This document shows, one piece after another, positions 25,778 to 33,966 of a DNA stretch of 64,000 nucleotides. The notes below the pieces were generated by a model. The model did no database searches. It saw nothing but the letters and a program-made list of their open reading frames with translations, and was not told the DNA's origin. A program made the position numbers and the translations under genes. Origin of the DNA: G963720475 sp963720475 (GTDB taxonomy: Bacteria; Actinomycetota; Thermoleophilia; Solirubrobacterales; Thermoleophilaceae); NCBI GenBank assembly GCA_963720475.1, contig OY970394.1, positions 1,178,001 through 1,242,000 on the forward strand. Reading direction: 5' to 3'. Within the stretch, counting starts at the first letter, position 1, and every line of letters begins with the position of its first letter.

Positions 25778-26619
25778 AGGAAGTCCAGCTCCCCCAGGGG
25801 ACCATCCGCTACGAGGACGAGGGCACCGGCGAGCCGATCGTTTTCGTCCACGGCGCGTTCGTCGACGGAACGCTCTGGCGCAAGGTCGTGCCCGGGCTCG
25901 CGCGCGACTTCCGTGTCATCGTGCCGGACCTCCCGCTCGGCGCGCACCGCGTCGCGATGAACCCGGACGCCGACCTCACGCCGCACGGGCTCGCGAAGCT
26001 GATCGACGATTTCCTCGCCGCGCTGGACGTCGACGGCGTGACGCTCGTCGGCAACGACACCGGCGGAGCGCTCTGCCAGATGGTCGCGACGCGGCACCCG
26101 GAGCGGGTCGCCCGGCTCGTCCTCACGCCCTGCGACGCCTACGAGCACTTCCCGCCGGCGGCGTTCGGCTATCTCAAGCCGCTCGCGCGGATCCCTGGCG
26201 GGGTCAACGTCGTCGGTCGCTCGATGACCCTCAACGCGATCCGCAACGCGCCGTTGGGCTTCGGCTGGCTCGCGAAGCACGGGATCCCGAACGACGTCTC
26301 ACGCGCGTGGATCGAGGGCCTCCTGACCGACCCCGGCGTGCGCCGCGACGCGGGCAAGGTGCTGAAGGGCCTCGACAAGCGCTACACGCTCGAGGCTGCG
26401 GAGAAGCTGAAGTCGTTCGACAAGCCGGTGCTGCTCGCTTGGGCGCCAGAGGCCAAGTTCTTCAAGTTCGCCTGGGGCGAGCGCCTCGCGCAGGACATCC
26501 CGAACGCCCGCCTCGAGCGGATCGAGAACTCCTACACGTTCGTCTCCGAGGACAACCCGGAGCGGGTGATCGAGCTGATCGCGGGCTTCGTGCGCGAGCC
26601 GGTGGGCGCCGCCGCCTAG
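25774..26619 (+). CDS. alpha/beta hydrolase with Asp nucleophile position
   Basis: 281 residues of the alpha/beta hydrolase fold. The oxyanion region is EPIVFVHGAFVDG and the nucleophile elbow is LVGNDTGGALC, with aspartate where serine hydrolases have serine, as in haloalkane dehalogenases and epoxide hydrolases. The C-terminal place where the catalytic histidine should stand (GxGHFxxED) reads ENSYTFVSEDNPER, with threonine instead of histidine. So either another residue is the base or the protein is not a classical hydrolase. ATG 25774 follows AGGAGG and overlaps the previous stop. It is the last gene of the TetR-controlled operon. Confidence 0.87.
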   Translation: MKEVQLPQGTIRYEDEGTGEPIVFVHGAFVDGTLWRKVVPGLARDFRVIVPDLPLGAHRVAMNPDADLTPHGLAKLIDDFLAALDVDGVTLVGNDTGGALCQMVATRHPERVARLVLTPCDAYEHFPPAAFGYLKPLARIPGGVNVVGRSMTLNAIRNAPLGFGWLAKHGIPNDVSRAWIEGLLTDPGVRRDAGKVLKGLDKRYTLEAAEKLKSFDKPVLLAWAPEAKFFKFAWGERLAQDIPNARLERIENSYTFVSEDNPERVIELIAGFVREPVGAAA

Positions 26620-26663
26620 ACGGCGCGGTTTAGGCTGCTCTCCCGACCCGAGGGAGGAGTGGC

Positions 26664-27402
26664 ATGAGCAGCAACGGCACGAGCGAGCGCTGGTTCAGCG
26701 AAGAGGAGCTGGGCGAGATGTCGCGCCCGACGATGGACCGCGCGATCGAGGCGCTCGATCGCGGCGACACGGACGCGGCGCGCAAGCTGTGCGAGGAGAT
26801 GAAGCACGAGTGGCAGTTCATGCACGACCTGCTCGTGGACGGGCTCGCGGCGGCGATGACATACGTCAAGCACCGCCTCGGCGAGGACGCGATCGAGGAC
26901 TTCCACCGCACGACCTTGGAGCACGGCTGGAAGCGCAACGTCGAGGGGATCGCCGCGGCCGACCGGCGCTTCATCGTCGAGGCGCTCGCGTCGAGCTGGC
27001 GGGCGCACTCGTGCAGCGGCACGGGCCCCTCGCCGGGTGCGTTCAAGATCACCGAGGACGACGAGAAGTTCACCTTCGCGATGAACCCGTGCGGGTCGGG
27101 CCAGCGGTTGTGGCGAAACGGCCGCTACAAGGACCCCGACGGCCACGCGCTCGTCGAGAAGGCCTACCCGTGGACCTACGGTCGCAAGGACTTCCCGATC
27201 TACTGCACCCACTGCGCGTTCATGAACGAGATCCTCTCGATCGAGTGGCTCGGCTGGCCGGTGTACCCGTCGGACGCGCCGGAGGACTTCGATCACGATC
27301 CGTGCGTCTGGTACTGGTACAAGGATCCGGCCGACATTCCGGACCGCCACTGGGAGCGCTACGGGCTCGAGAGCGAAAAGCCGGCCCTACGCCGATGCCT
27401 GA
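26664..27402 (+). pseudogene. cysteine-containing protein of unknown function, frameshifted near its end
   Basis: Starts at ATG 26664 behind GAGGGAGGAG with MSSNGTSERWFSEEELGEMS. The reading frame, if followed blindly, runs 564 codons into the next gene; one extra C in the CCC run at 27385-27387 explains this, and without it the protein ends KPAYADA at 27402 (245 residues). Helical N-terminal half (LCEEMKHEWQFMHDLLVDGL), then several conserved-looking cysteine motifs: AHSCSGTGPSPG, MNPCGSGQRLWRNGRY and FPIYCTHCAFMNE. The aromatic-rich C-terminus is WPVYPSDAPEDFDHDPCVWY. It may bind a metal or a redox cofactor. Family not recognised. The SDR gene follows at once. Confidence 0.6.
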
Positions 27403-27432
27403 GCCCTCGCCACCTCGCCGGCGGGACGCAAG

Positions 27433-28170
27433 GTGATCGTCACCGGCGCGGCCGGCGGCATCGGCGGCGCGGTCGTCGAGGCGCTTGTGAGGAGCGGCAA
27501 CTCGGTCGGCATCGCCGATCTCGACGTCCACGGCGAGCTTCCGTTCGAGCCGTCGGTCGCCGAGCGGGTCCAAGGCCGCGCCAGCTTCGACGTCCGCGAC
27601 GCCGAAGCCACGACGGCCGGCGTCGAGGCGCTCGTCGAGGCACTCGGCGGCTGCGACGCGATCGTCGCGAACGCGGGCGTCGTGGACACGATCCACCGCG
27701 CCGAGCGCTTCCCGGACGAGGAGTGGCAGAAGGACATCGAGGTGAACCTCTCGGGGACGTTCCACGCGATCCGGACGGCGTTCCCCTACCTGGAGGAGTC
27801 GGGCGACGGGCGCGTGGTCGTGGTGTCCTCGGCATCCGCGGAGACCGGCCTGCCCGGCCAGGTCGCCTACACGGCCTCGAAGGCGGGGCTCGTCGGGATG
27901 GCGCGCACGCTCGCCGCGGAGTGGGGCGGACGCGGCGTGCGCTGCAACGTCGTGATGCCCGGGATGGTCGCGACGCCGAAGGTGAACGCGCTGCCCGACG
28001 AGTTGCGTGCGGGCCTCGCGCAGGCGATCCCCCTCGGCCGGATCGGGGAGACGGCCGAGCTCGCGGGCGCGGTGTCGTTCCTGCTCTCGCCCGCCGCCGC
28101 CTACATCACCGGAGCGGTGCTGCGCGTCGACGGCGGTTTCGGCCTCGCCGCCGGCGGGCTACACCGCTAG
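27433..28170 (+). CDS. short-chain dehydrogenase/reductase
   Basis: 245 residues from GTG 27433. Classical SDR motifs: the cofactor motif TGAAGGIGG at the very N-terminus, NAGVVD, the catalytic serine in VVVVSSASAETG, YTASKAGLVGM (Tyr-x3-Lys) and PGMVATPKVNAL. The acidic residue after beta-2 (IADLDVHG) suggests NAD(H). The first strand is unusually short. A better start may be ATG 27395, which overlaps the preceding gene's stop (ATGCCTGA); this needs one missing base near 27415 and would give MPEPSPPR then GRKVIVTGAAGG. It follows the cysteine-containing gene and is convergent with the biotin operon's last gene. Confidence 0.85.
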   Translation: MIVTGAAGGIGGAVVEALVRSGNSVGIADLDVHGELPFEPSVAERVQGRASFDVRDAEATTAGVEALVEALGGCDAIVANAGVVDTIHRAERFPDEEWQKDIEVNLSGTFHAIRTAFPYLEESGDGRVVVVSSASAETGLPGQVAYTASKAGLVGMARTLAAEWGGRGVRCNVVMPGMVATPKVNALPDELRAGLAQAIPLGRIGETAELAGAVSFLLSPAAAYITGAVLRVDGGFGLAAGGLHR

Positions 28171-28180
28171 CGACGCCTCT

Positions 28181-29116
28181 TCAGTCGCCGGTGCGGCGGA
28201 CCTGCTTGTCGAACTCGGAGATCAGCCGCGCCGTCTCCGACGGCTTCTCGACCATCACGCTGTGGCCGACTCCCTCGACGACGATCGTGCGCGCGTTGTC
28301 CACGTCCTTCCACTTCTCGATCGACGACGGCTCGACGATCTCGTCCTTCTCGCCGTAGATCACGAGCAACGGGATCGCGCCGAGCTTCGACAACCGCTCG
28401 GGCGCGTCGCCGTCGTCGAAGTAGTCCGCGCCGGCGTCGTGCGCCTCGTCGTAGGAGCTGTACGTCATGTCGTAGAAGTCGTCGACGAACTCGTCGGGTA
28501 CCTCGTAGCCGTCGCTGAACGCGCCCTTCAGCCCCTCCTTCACGAGCGAGTCGTTCGCGAGCGTCTTGATCGTCTGGCCGAGCACCGGCACGAAGCCGAG
28601 CTGCGCGAGGAAGGGAAGCTCGCCCGAGTCGTTGTCCGGCGGCGAGGCGATCGAGACGATCCCCTGGACGAAGCTCCGGGCCTGCTCGGCGAGCGACAGC
28701 GCGACGACGCCTCCCATCGACTGTCCGACGACGAGCGCGCGGTCGACGCCGAGCTTACGGCTCGCGAGCAAGACGAGGCCCGCCTGCGAGGGGATCGAGT
28801 AGCCAGTGCGCGGCTTCTCCGAGCCGCCGTGTCCGAGCAGGTCGAAGGTCAGCACGCGGTGGTCCTTCGCGAGCGAGTCGGCGACCTCGTCCCACCAGCG
28901 GATCGATTCGGCGAACCCGTGCAGCAGGATGATCGCCGGCGCTTCGCGCGGTCCCTGGTCGAGCACCTGCAGGTCGCCGCCCGGCATCCGCACGATCTTG
29001 CCGACGTCGGCCTTCGCCGACCTCGTCTCGGTGTCCGCGCAAATCGTGTTGACCGCGAGCAGCGCGACGACCAGCGCAAGCACGCCGAGAGCGACGAGTC
29101 CCCACCGTCCCTTCAC
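28181..29116 (-). CDS. membrane-anchored alpha/beta hydrolase at the end of the biotin operon
   Basis: 311 residues from GTG 29116, with one hydrophobic anchor at about residues 5-22 (GLVALGVLALVVALLAV) and an alpha/beta hydrolase domain after it. The triad is complete: LVVGQSMGGVVAL (serine), IYGEKDEIV (aspartate) and VEGVGHSVMVEKP (histidine); LLHGFAESIRWW forms the oxyanion hole. It comes 10 bases after bioD on the same strand, where other bacteria may carry bioH-like esterases, so a role as pimeloyl-ester hydrolase is tempting. The anchor would place the domain outside, though, which argues against it. TAGGGT seven bases before GTG could also give it its own leaderless promoter. Confidence 0.85.
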   Translation of the reverse strand: MKGRWGLVALGVLALVVALLAVNTICADTETRSAKADVGKIVRMPGGDLQVLDQGPREAPAIILLHGFAESIRWWDEVADSLAKDHRVLTFDLLGHGGSEKPRTGYSIPSQAGLVLLASRKLGVDRALVVGQSMGGVVALSLAEQARSFVQGIVSIASPPDNDSGELPFLAQLGFVPVLGQTIKTLANDSLVKEGLKGAFSDGYEVPDEFVDDFYDMTYSSYDEAHDAGADYFDDGDAPERLSKLGAIPLLVIYGEKDEIVEPSSIEKWKDVDNARTIVVEGVGHSVMVEKPSETARLISEFDKQVRRTGD

Positions 29117-29126
29117 GCGCGTGACC

Positions 29127-29801
29127 CTAGCCGAGCCAGTTGTCGAGCGGCAATGCCGCCCCGGCGGCTGCGAGCCCGCCCGGAGTCGTCGGCGGCAGAC
29201 CGGCGACATCCACTCCGGCGAGCGCCGCAACCGTCTCGCGATTCGACACCTCGATCCGTCCCGGCTCCGCCGGCCATGGCGTCATCACGGCAGCGGCGAC
29301 TCGCAGTCCCGCGGCACGGGCGGCCTCGATCGTCAGCAGCGTGTGGTTGATCGTGCCGAGGCCGGGCCGGGCCGCGATCACCACCGGCAGTCCGAGGTCC
29401 ACCGCGAAGTCGCGCACCGAGTAATCCGGCGTGAGCGGCACGAGCAGGCCACCGACCCCCTCGCACACGAGGATGTCGACGCCTTCGGCCGCTGCTCGGG
29501 CTTCAGCCACCAGCCGGTCGCGCTCGATCGCCTCGCCCGCGAGCTCCGCCGCCAGGTGGGGCGATACCGCGGGGCCGAAGCGGTACGGGGCGACGCCCTC
29601 CGCCTGCTGGCCCGCACTCGCGCATTCGGCGAGCAGCTCATGGTCGGCCGGCCACTCGCCGGGCGGTTCGTCGAGCCCGGTCACGACCGGCTTGAATGCC
29701 GCGACGCGCTCGCCGCGCGACGCGAGTACCGCGCAGATCGCGGCGGCGAGGACCGTCTTGCCGACTTCGGTGTCGGTTCCGCTGACGAAGACGCCGCGCA
29801 A
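29127..29801 (-). CDS. bioD: dethiobiotin synthetase
   Basis: 224 residues. BioD closes the ureido ring of dethiobiotin from DAPA, CO2 and ATP in the cytoplasm. The modified P-loop VSGTDTEVGKTVLAAA is at residues 5-20, FKPVVTGL follows, and VCEGVGGLLVPLTPDYSVRD matches the family's EGAGG segment that binds the second phosphate region. TTG 29801 immediately follows the TAG of bioF, so the two are translationally coupled. The order bioB-bioF-bioD on the minus strand makes one operon, with a membrane-anchored hydrolase behind it. bioA is separate, 7 kb away. Confidence 0.95.
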   Translation of the reverse strand: MRGVFVSGTDTEVGKTVLAAAICAVLASRGERVAAFKPVVTGLDEPPGEWPADHELLAECASAGQQAEGVAPYRFGPAVSPHLAAELAGEAIERDRLVAEARAAAEGVDILVCEGVGGLLVPLTPDYSVRDFAVDLGLPVVIAARPGLGTINHTLLTIEAARAAGLRVAAAVMTPWPAEPGRIEVSNRETVAALAGVDVAGLPPTTPGGLAAAGAALPLDNWLG

Positions 29802-31037
29802 CTAGGCGGCTTCGGCCATGCCGTCGAACACGCGGCCCGTGACCGGTTCGTCGGCGGGCACGTCCATCGGCCGGCGCGACAGCGCCGGCAGCGCGGCGCG
29901 GGCGATCGCCTTGGCCGCGATCTTCAGCTCCGACTTCGTGTGCGAGGCCATCACGGTCAGCCGCAGCCGTGCGGTCCCGTCGGGCACGGTCGGCGGGCGG
30001 ATCGCCTGGGAGAAGATCCCCTCCGACAGCAGCTGCTCGCAGATCTCCATCGTCTCCTCGGCGTCGCCGACCACCAGCGGCGTGATCTGGGTCTCGGCGG
30101 CCGCTGGGAGGGTCACTCCCGCGCGCGCGAGGGTGTCGGCCATCACGCGCGCGTTGCGGCGCAGCCGGTCCACGCGCTGCGGCTGCTCGCACAGCAGCTC
30201 GAGCGCGGCGAGCCCTCCGGCGACCGCCGGCGGCGGGAGGGCGGTCGAGTACACGAGCGTGCGCGCGGTGTTGACGAGGTACTTCGCCATCGTGCGGTCA
30301 CAGCAGACGTACGCCCCGTAGGAGCCGAGCGCCTTGCCGAGCGTGCCGACGACGATGTCCACCTCGTCGGTCAGGCCGGCGTCGGCGACGGCTCCGCGGC
30401 CGCCGGGCCCGACCGCTCCGGTCGCGTGGGCCTCGTCCACCATCACGCGCACGTCATAGCGCTGCGCGAGCTCGACGATCTCGGGCAGCGGAGCGATATC
30501 GCCGTCCATCGAGAAGACGCCGTCGGTGACGATCAGTGCGCCGCGGCCCGCGGCCTCGCGCAGCCCCCACTCGAGCTGGTCGAGGTCGCCGTGCGGATAC
30601 ACGAACGTGCGCGCCTTCGAAACCCGGCAGCCGTCGATCAGGCTCGCGTGGTTGAGCTCGTCGGAGAAGACCACGTCGCCCTCGCCCGCGAGCGCGGCGA
30701 TCGTGCCCATGTTCGCGAGGTAGCCGGAGCCGAACAGCACGCACGCCTCCGAGCCGTTGAACTCCGCGAGGCTCTCCTCGAGCCGGCGGTGGATCGTCAT
30801 GTTGCCCGAGATCAACCGCGACGCGCCGGCGCCGACACCCCACCGCATCGCGGCCTCTGCGGCCGCTTCGCGCACGCGCGGGTGGTCGGCGAGGCCGAGG
30901 TAGTTGTTCGAGCACAGCAGCAGCACGGGCTTGCCGTTCAGCAGCACGCGCGGCCCTTGGGGGCCCGAGATCATTCGAAGCTTGCGGTAGATCCCCCGCT
31001 CGCGCAGATCCTCGAGGCGTTCCTCGATGTCGTTCAT
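29802..31037 (-). CDS. bioF: 8-amino-7-oxononanoate synthase
   Basis: 411 residues of the alpha-oxoamine synthase family (PLP enzymes), which joins pimeloyl thioester and L-alanine into KAPA. Landmarks: LLCSNNYLGLADHP, ASRLISGNMTIHRRLEESLA, SDELNHASLIDGCR, VMVDEAHATGAVGPGGRG (aspartate and histidine that contact PLP) and the Schiff-base lysine in VVGTLGKALGSYG. A close relative, 2-amino-3-ketobutyrate CoA ligase, shares these motifs, but the position between bioB and bioD decides for BioF. ATG 31037 overlaps the bioB stop (ATGA). The C-terminal tail is about 25 residues longer than usual. Confidence 0.95.
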   Translation of the reverse strand: MNDIEERLEDLRERGIYRKLRMISGPQGPRVLLNGKPVLLLCSNNYLGLADHPRVREAAAEAAMRWGVGAGASRLISGNMTIHRRLEESLAEFNGSEACVLFGSGYLANMGTIAALAGEGDVVFSDELNHASLIDGCRVSKARTFVYPHGDLDQLEWGLREAAGRGALIVTDGVFSMDGDIAPLPEIVELAQRYDVRVMVDEAHATGAVGPGGRGAVADAGLTDEVDIVVGTLGKALGSYGAYVCCDRTMAKYLVNTARTLVYSTALPPPAVAGGLAALELLCEQPQRVDRLRRNARVMADTLARAGVTLPAAAETQITPLVVGDAEETMEICEQLLSEGIFSQAIRPPTVPDGTARLRLTVMASHTKSELKIAAKAIARAALPALSRRPMDVPADEPVTGRVFDGMAEAA

Positions 31038-32212
31038 GCGGCCTCCTCCTCGGCTGGCTCGACTTGGACCACCTGCGGCATCCCGCGGTTCGGCGCGCCA
31101 TCCGGGCGCGGCGGCACCGCAGCCTTCCTGCTGTGACGAAGCTGGGTCGCGGGGTCCCAGAAGTTGGCCTCCTCCTGGCGGTCCACGAGCCGGTCGATCG
31201 GCGTCACGGGCGTGTCGCCCTCGAGGCGCCCCGAGCGGTTGTCGGGGCGGGGGTTCGCGCCGTTGTCGGGCTGGCGTGCCGTGTTCAGCCCGAGGTCCTC
31301 GAACATCTCACGGTCGTCCTCGGGCTCCGCGCCGAGCGTCGTGAGGAAGTTCCCCATCATGACTCCGTTGAGCCCCGCCTTGACGGCCAGCGGCTGGAGC
31401 TCACCGATGTTCTCGACACGGCCGCCGCAGAGGCGGAAGAGCGCCTCCGGGAGGATCAGCCGGAAGATCGCGATCCACTTGACCGCTTCCCAGGGGTCCA
31501 TGTACTCGCGGTCGCCGAACTTCGTGCCCGGCCGGGGGTTCAGCAGGTTGATCGGGACGCTCGTCGGGTTGATCTTCGCGAGCTGGAAAGCCATCTCGAC
31601 GCGCTGCTCGCGCGACTCGCCGAGGTTGAGGATGCCGCCGACGCACGTCTCGAGCCCGGCCTCCTCGACCGCCTCGATCGTGCGGATGCGGCCCTCGTAG
31701 CGGACGGTCGACGAGACCTCGGGGTAGTAGCTCTCGGCGGTCTCCACGTTGTGGTGGACCCGCTGGATGCCGGCCTGCTTGAGCGTCTTCGCGCGCTCGA
31801 CCGACATGTGGCCGATCGACGCGCAGCGCTTGAGGTTCGTGTGCTCGGCGACGAGCTTCGCGCCCTCGACGATCTTCTCGAAGTCGCGCTTCGATAGCCC
31901 CTGGCCCTGGGTGACCATGCAGAAGCGGTGCGCGCCGGCCGCCTCCGCCGCGCGCGCGTGCTCGAGCATCTGCTCGGGCTCCATCATCGCGTGCATCGGC
32001 GTGTCGGCCTCGGCGAAGCGCGACTGGGCGCAGAAGCCGCAGTCCTCCGCGCAGCCGCCGGACTTCGCGTTCACCAGCGAGCACATGTCGGTCGAGTCGT
32101 CGAAGTGCTCGACGCGCGCCTCCCACGCCCGCTCGATGAGCGCCTCTATCCCGGCGTGGTCCTCGATCTCGCCAAGCGCGAGAGCCTCTTCATGGGTGAT
32201 GAGCGGCGGCAC
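31034..32212 (-). CDS. bioB: biotin synthase with C-terminal extension
   Basis: 392 residues. BioB is a radical-SAM enzyme inserting sulphur into dethiobiotin; the CxxxCxxC motif is in GGCAEDCGFCAQS, and the second-cluster ligands are suggested by RFCMVTQG, LETCVGGILNLGES and the arginine in NLLNPRPGT. I prefer GTG 32212 to TTG 32221, because GGGAGG abuts the TTG but is correctly spaced from the GTG. Typical BioB ends near residue 330; here about 60 more residues follow (from about 325: a polar stretch with NPRPDNRSGRLEGD and then DRLVDRQEEANFWDPATQ), of unknown role. It is the first gene of the bioBFD operon. TAGCTT at about 50 bases upstream could be its -10 box. Confidence 0.93.
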   Translation of the reverse strand: MPPLITHEEALALGEIEDHAGIEALIERAWEARVEHFDDSTDMCSLVNAKSGGCAEDCGFCAQSRFAEADTPMHAMMEPEQMLEHARAAEAAGAHRFCMVTQGQGLSKRDFEKIVEGAKLVAEHTNLKRCASIGHMSVERAKTLKQAGIQRVHHNVETAESYYPEVSSTVRYEGRIRTIEAVEEAGLETCVGGILNLGESREQRVEMAFQLAKINPTSVPINLLNPRPGTKFGDREYMDPWEAVKWIAIFRLILPEALFRLCGGRVENIGELQPLAVKAGLNGVMMGNFLTTLGAEPEDDREMFEDLGLNTARQPDNGANPRPDNRSGRLEGDTPVTPIDRLVDRQEEANFWDPATQLRHSRKAAVPPRPDGAPNRGMPQVVQVEPAEEEAA

Positions 32213-32270
32213 GGCCAGCAACCTCCCTGGGAGACGGAGTTCCGCGGGAAGCTACGCAGCGCGCCGGACG

Positions 32271-33071
32271 CTAACCCGACGTCTTGCGCTTCACGCACTT
32301 CTTGTACGTGACCTTGCGCGTGAGCTCGCGCCCGGAGGCGGTCGTCGCCACGAGCGTGACCTTGTAGGCGCTCTGCGGCTCGCGCGCGATCTTGACCTTG
32401 CCGTTCGGGCGAGGGATCTTCGGCGGCACGAGCGTCCTCTTCACCTTGCCGTCGAACTTCACGACGACCTTCGCCAGCGTCTCGTTCTTCGGCTGGATGA
32501 TGCTGATCTTGAGCTTGCGCGTGCCGCACGCGCGGTTCTTCTTCGGCTTCGGCGGCTTGAGGATGTCGGTCGGCTTCGGCGGCCTGACCGGCGCGCGGAT
32601 CCGCTTCAGGATCGTGCACTGGGTCGGCGGGATGGGATTCCCGGCGGCGTCGAATTGGAGCGCCGCCGCGGTCGTCCCGCATGTCCGTAGCCGGAAGGTC
32701 GGGCTGGTCGAGAGGATCTGCCAGGCGGCGACGTCGTTGGCTATCACCGCGCAGGTGGTCCCGTTGAAGCGGTGGGTCGTGCCGCTGTAAGTCCCCGGTC
32801 CGCTCGGACGCATGTCCTCCGCCTTCACGAGGCCCTCGCGATAGGCGGAGCCGTCACGGTCGGGCCGGCAGGCGCCGGCAGGGCTGTTTGTGATCGCGGT
32901 CGACTTGAAGCCCCCTCTGCCGTTCGGCTCGATCAGGATCTGCCCGGCGGGCGTGGTCTCGGAGGTCCAGACGCCTTCGACAAGGTCGAATGCGAGCGCA
33001 TCCGCCGGTGCGAGCGCGGCGACGAGAGTGAGCAAGCCCGCAAGCCCGACGGCTTTCCCCCGGAGAAGCAT
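32271..33071 (-). CDS. secreted basic protein of unknown function
   Basis: 266 residues with a signal peptide (residues 1-28, LAGLLTLVAALAPADALA). The mature part begins FDLVEGVWTSETTPAGQILI, followed by regions with cysteines (AGACRPDRDGSAY, NGTTCAVIAND, LRTCGTTAAAL, PTQCTILKR), then a proline/lysine-rich hinge (RPPKPTDILKPPKPKKNRAC) and a C-terminal Ig-like beta domain with a strongly basic end (RKVTYKKCVKRK). The Cys pairs suggest disulphides. I do not recognise the N-terminal domain; the C-terminal part looks like a cell-surface Ig-like module. It stands upstream of the biotin operon on the same strand, but the 50-base gap holds a promoter-like sequence, so linkage is doubtful. Confidence 0.75.
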   Translation of the reverse strand: MLLRGKAVGLAGLLTLVAALAPADALAFDLVEGVWTSETTPAGQILIEPNGRGGFKSTAITNSPAGACRPDRDGSAYREGLVKAEDMRPSGPGTYSGTTHRFNGTTCAVIANDVAAWQILSTSPTFRLRTCGTTAAALQFDAAGNPIPPTQCTILKRIRAPVRPPKPTDILKPPKPKKNRACGTRKLKISIIQPKNETLAKVVVKFDGKVKRTLVPPKIPRPNGKVKIAREPQSAYKVTLVATTASGRELTRKVTYKKCVKRKTSG

Positions 33072-33137
33072 CTGTGCCGTGTATACACCCGTGAGCCCGG
33101 CTTGTCCACCCCGCGTGGACGGATGATGGTTGCGAAC

Positions 33138-33941
33138 CTAGCGCCCCTTCCACTCCGGCGCGCGCTTCTCCCCGAACGCGCGCACGCCCTCGCGGAAGTC
33201 CTCCGAGCGGAAGCACGACTCGCGCAGCTCGACGAGCGCTTGCTCGACGTCCTCGGGCAGCCCGCCCGGCATCTCGCGCAGCGTGCGGATGATGTGCTTG
33301 TTGCCCTCGAGCGACAGGGGGGCGTTGCCCGCGATCTCGGCCGCGAGCGATTCGACCGTCGCGCCGAGCTCGTCCGGCTCGACGACCTGGTTCACGAGGC
33401 CCATCCGCTCCGCGCGGTCGGAGTCCACGTTGCGGCCGACGAAGAAGAGCTCGTTCGTGTTCGGGACGCCGCACGCCTCGATGAACTTCCGCAGTCCGGT
33501 GTGCGAGTAGATCAGGCCGAGCTTCGCCGGCGGCATCCCCAGCTTGATCCCGCGCGCGGCGACGCGGATGTCGCACGTGACCGCGACCTCGAGCCCGCCG
33601 CCGATCGCGTGGCCGTTCAGCTCGGCGATCGTCGGCACGGGGCACTCTTCGAGCGCCTCGATCGCGGCCGCGAAGGGATGTGCGACGAGCTGCTCTGCCT
33701 CCTGCTCGAAGTCCTGGCCCTCGAGGTTGCCGATGTCGTAGCCGGCCGAGAACATCTTGCCGCTGCCACGGATAACGAGGCAGCTCGCATCGGGCTCGGT
33801 GACAGCGTCGGCGATCGCATCGAGCAGCTCGTGGTCGAGCGCGCCGCGCTTCTCCTCGTTCGAGATCGTCAGGCGCACGACGCGCTCGGCAGGTTCGTCT
33901 AGCAGCAGCTTGCCGGAGGCGAGTTCCGTGGGCGCGCTCAC
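33138..33941 (-). CDS. enoyl-CoA hydratase/isomerase family protein
   Basis: 267 residues of the crotonase fold. The first oxyanion residues are in GKMFSAGYDIGNLEG and the second in LNGHAIGGGLEVAVTCDIRV; the position of the second catalytic glutamate of the hydratase reads PPAKLGLIYSHTG, which lacks the usual glutamate pair. It ends FGEKRAPEWKGR, a tail shared with other crotonases. It is probably a hydratase or isomerase acting on acyl-CoA. GTG 33941 has TAGGGT six bases upstream (leaderless pattern). It lies between the secreted protein and the biotin carrier gene, all on the minus strand. Confidence 0.88.
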   Translation of the reverse strand: MSAPTELASGKLLLDEPAERVVRLTISNEEKRGALDHELLDAIADAVTEPDASCLVIRGSGKMFSAGYDIGNLEGQDFEQEAEQLVAHPFAAAIEALEECPVPTIAELNGHAIGGGLEVAVTCDIRVAARGIKLGMPPAKLGLIYSHTGLRKFIEACGVPNTNELFFVGRNVDSDRAERMGLVNQVVEPDELGATVESLAAEIAGNAPLSLEGNKHIIRTLREMPGGLPEDVEQALVELRESCFRSEDFREGVRAFGEKRAPEWKGR

Positions 33942-33966
33942 GGGCGCACCCTATCCAGCGGCTGGA

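Noticed and set aside
26664..28358. A single 564-residue fusion of the cysteine-containing protein with the following region
   Set aside because: After residue 240 the translation is Arg/Gly-rich nonsense that overlaps the SDR in another frame; one extra C at 27385-27387 explains it.
28806..31136. A 776-codon open frame on the plus strand
   Set aside because: It is antisense to the complete, motif-bearing bioF, bioD and hydrolase genes; its translation is rich in R, A, V, D, H and has no domain, as expected for a shadow frame in GC-rich DNA.
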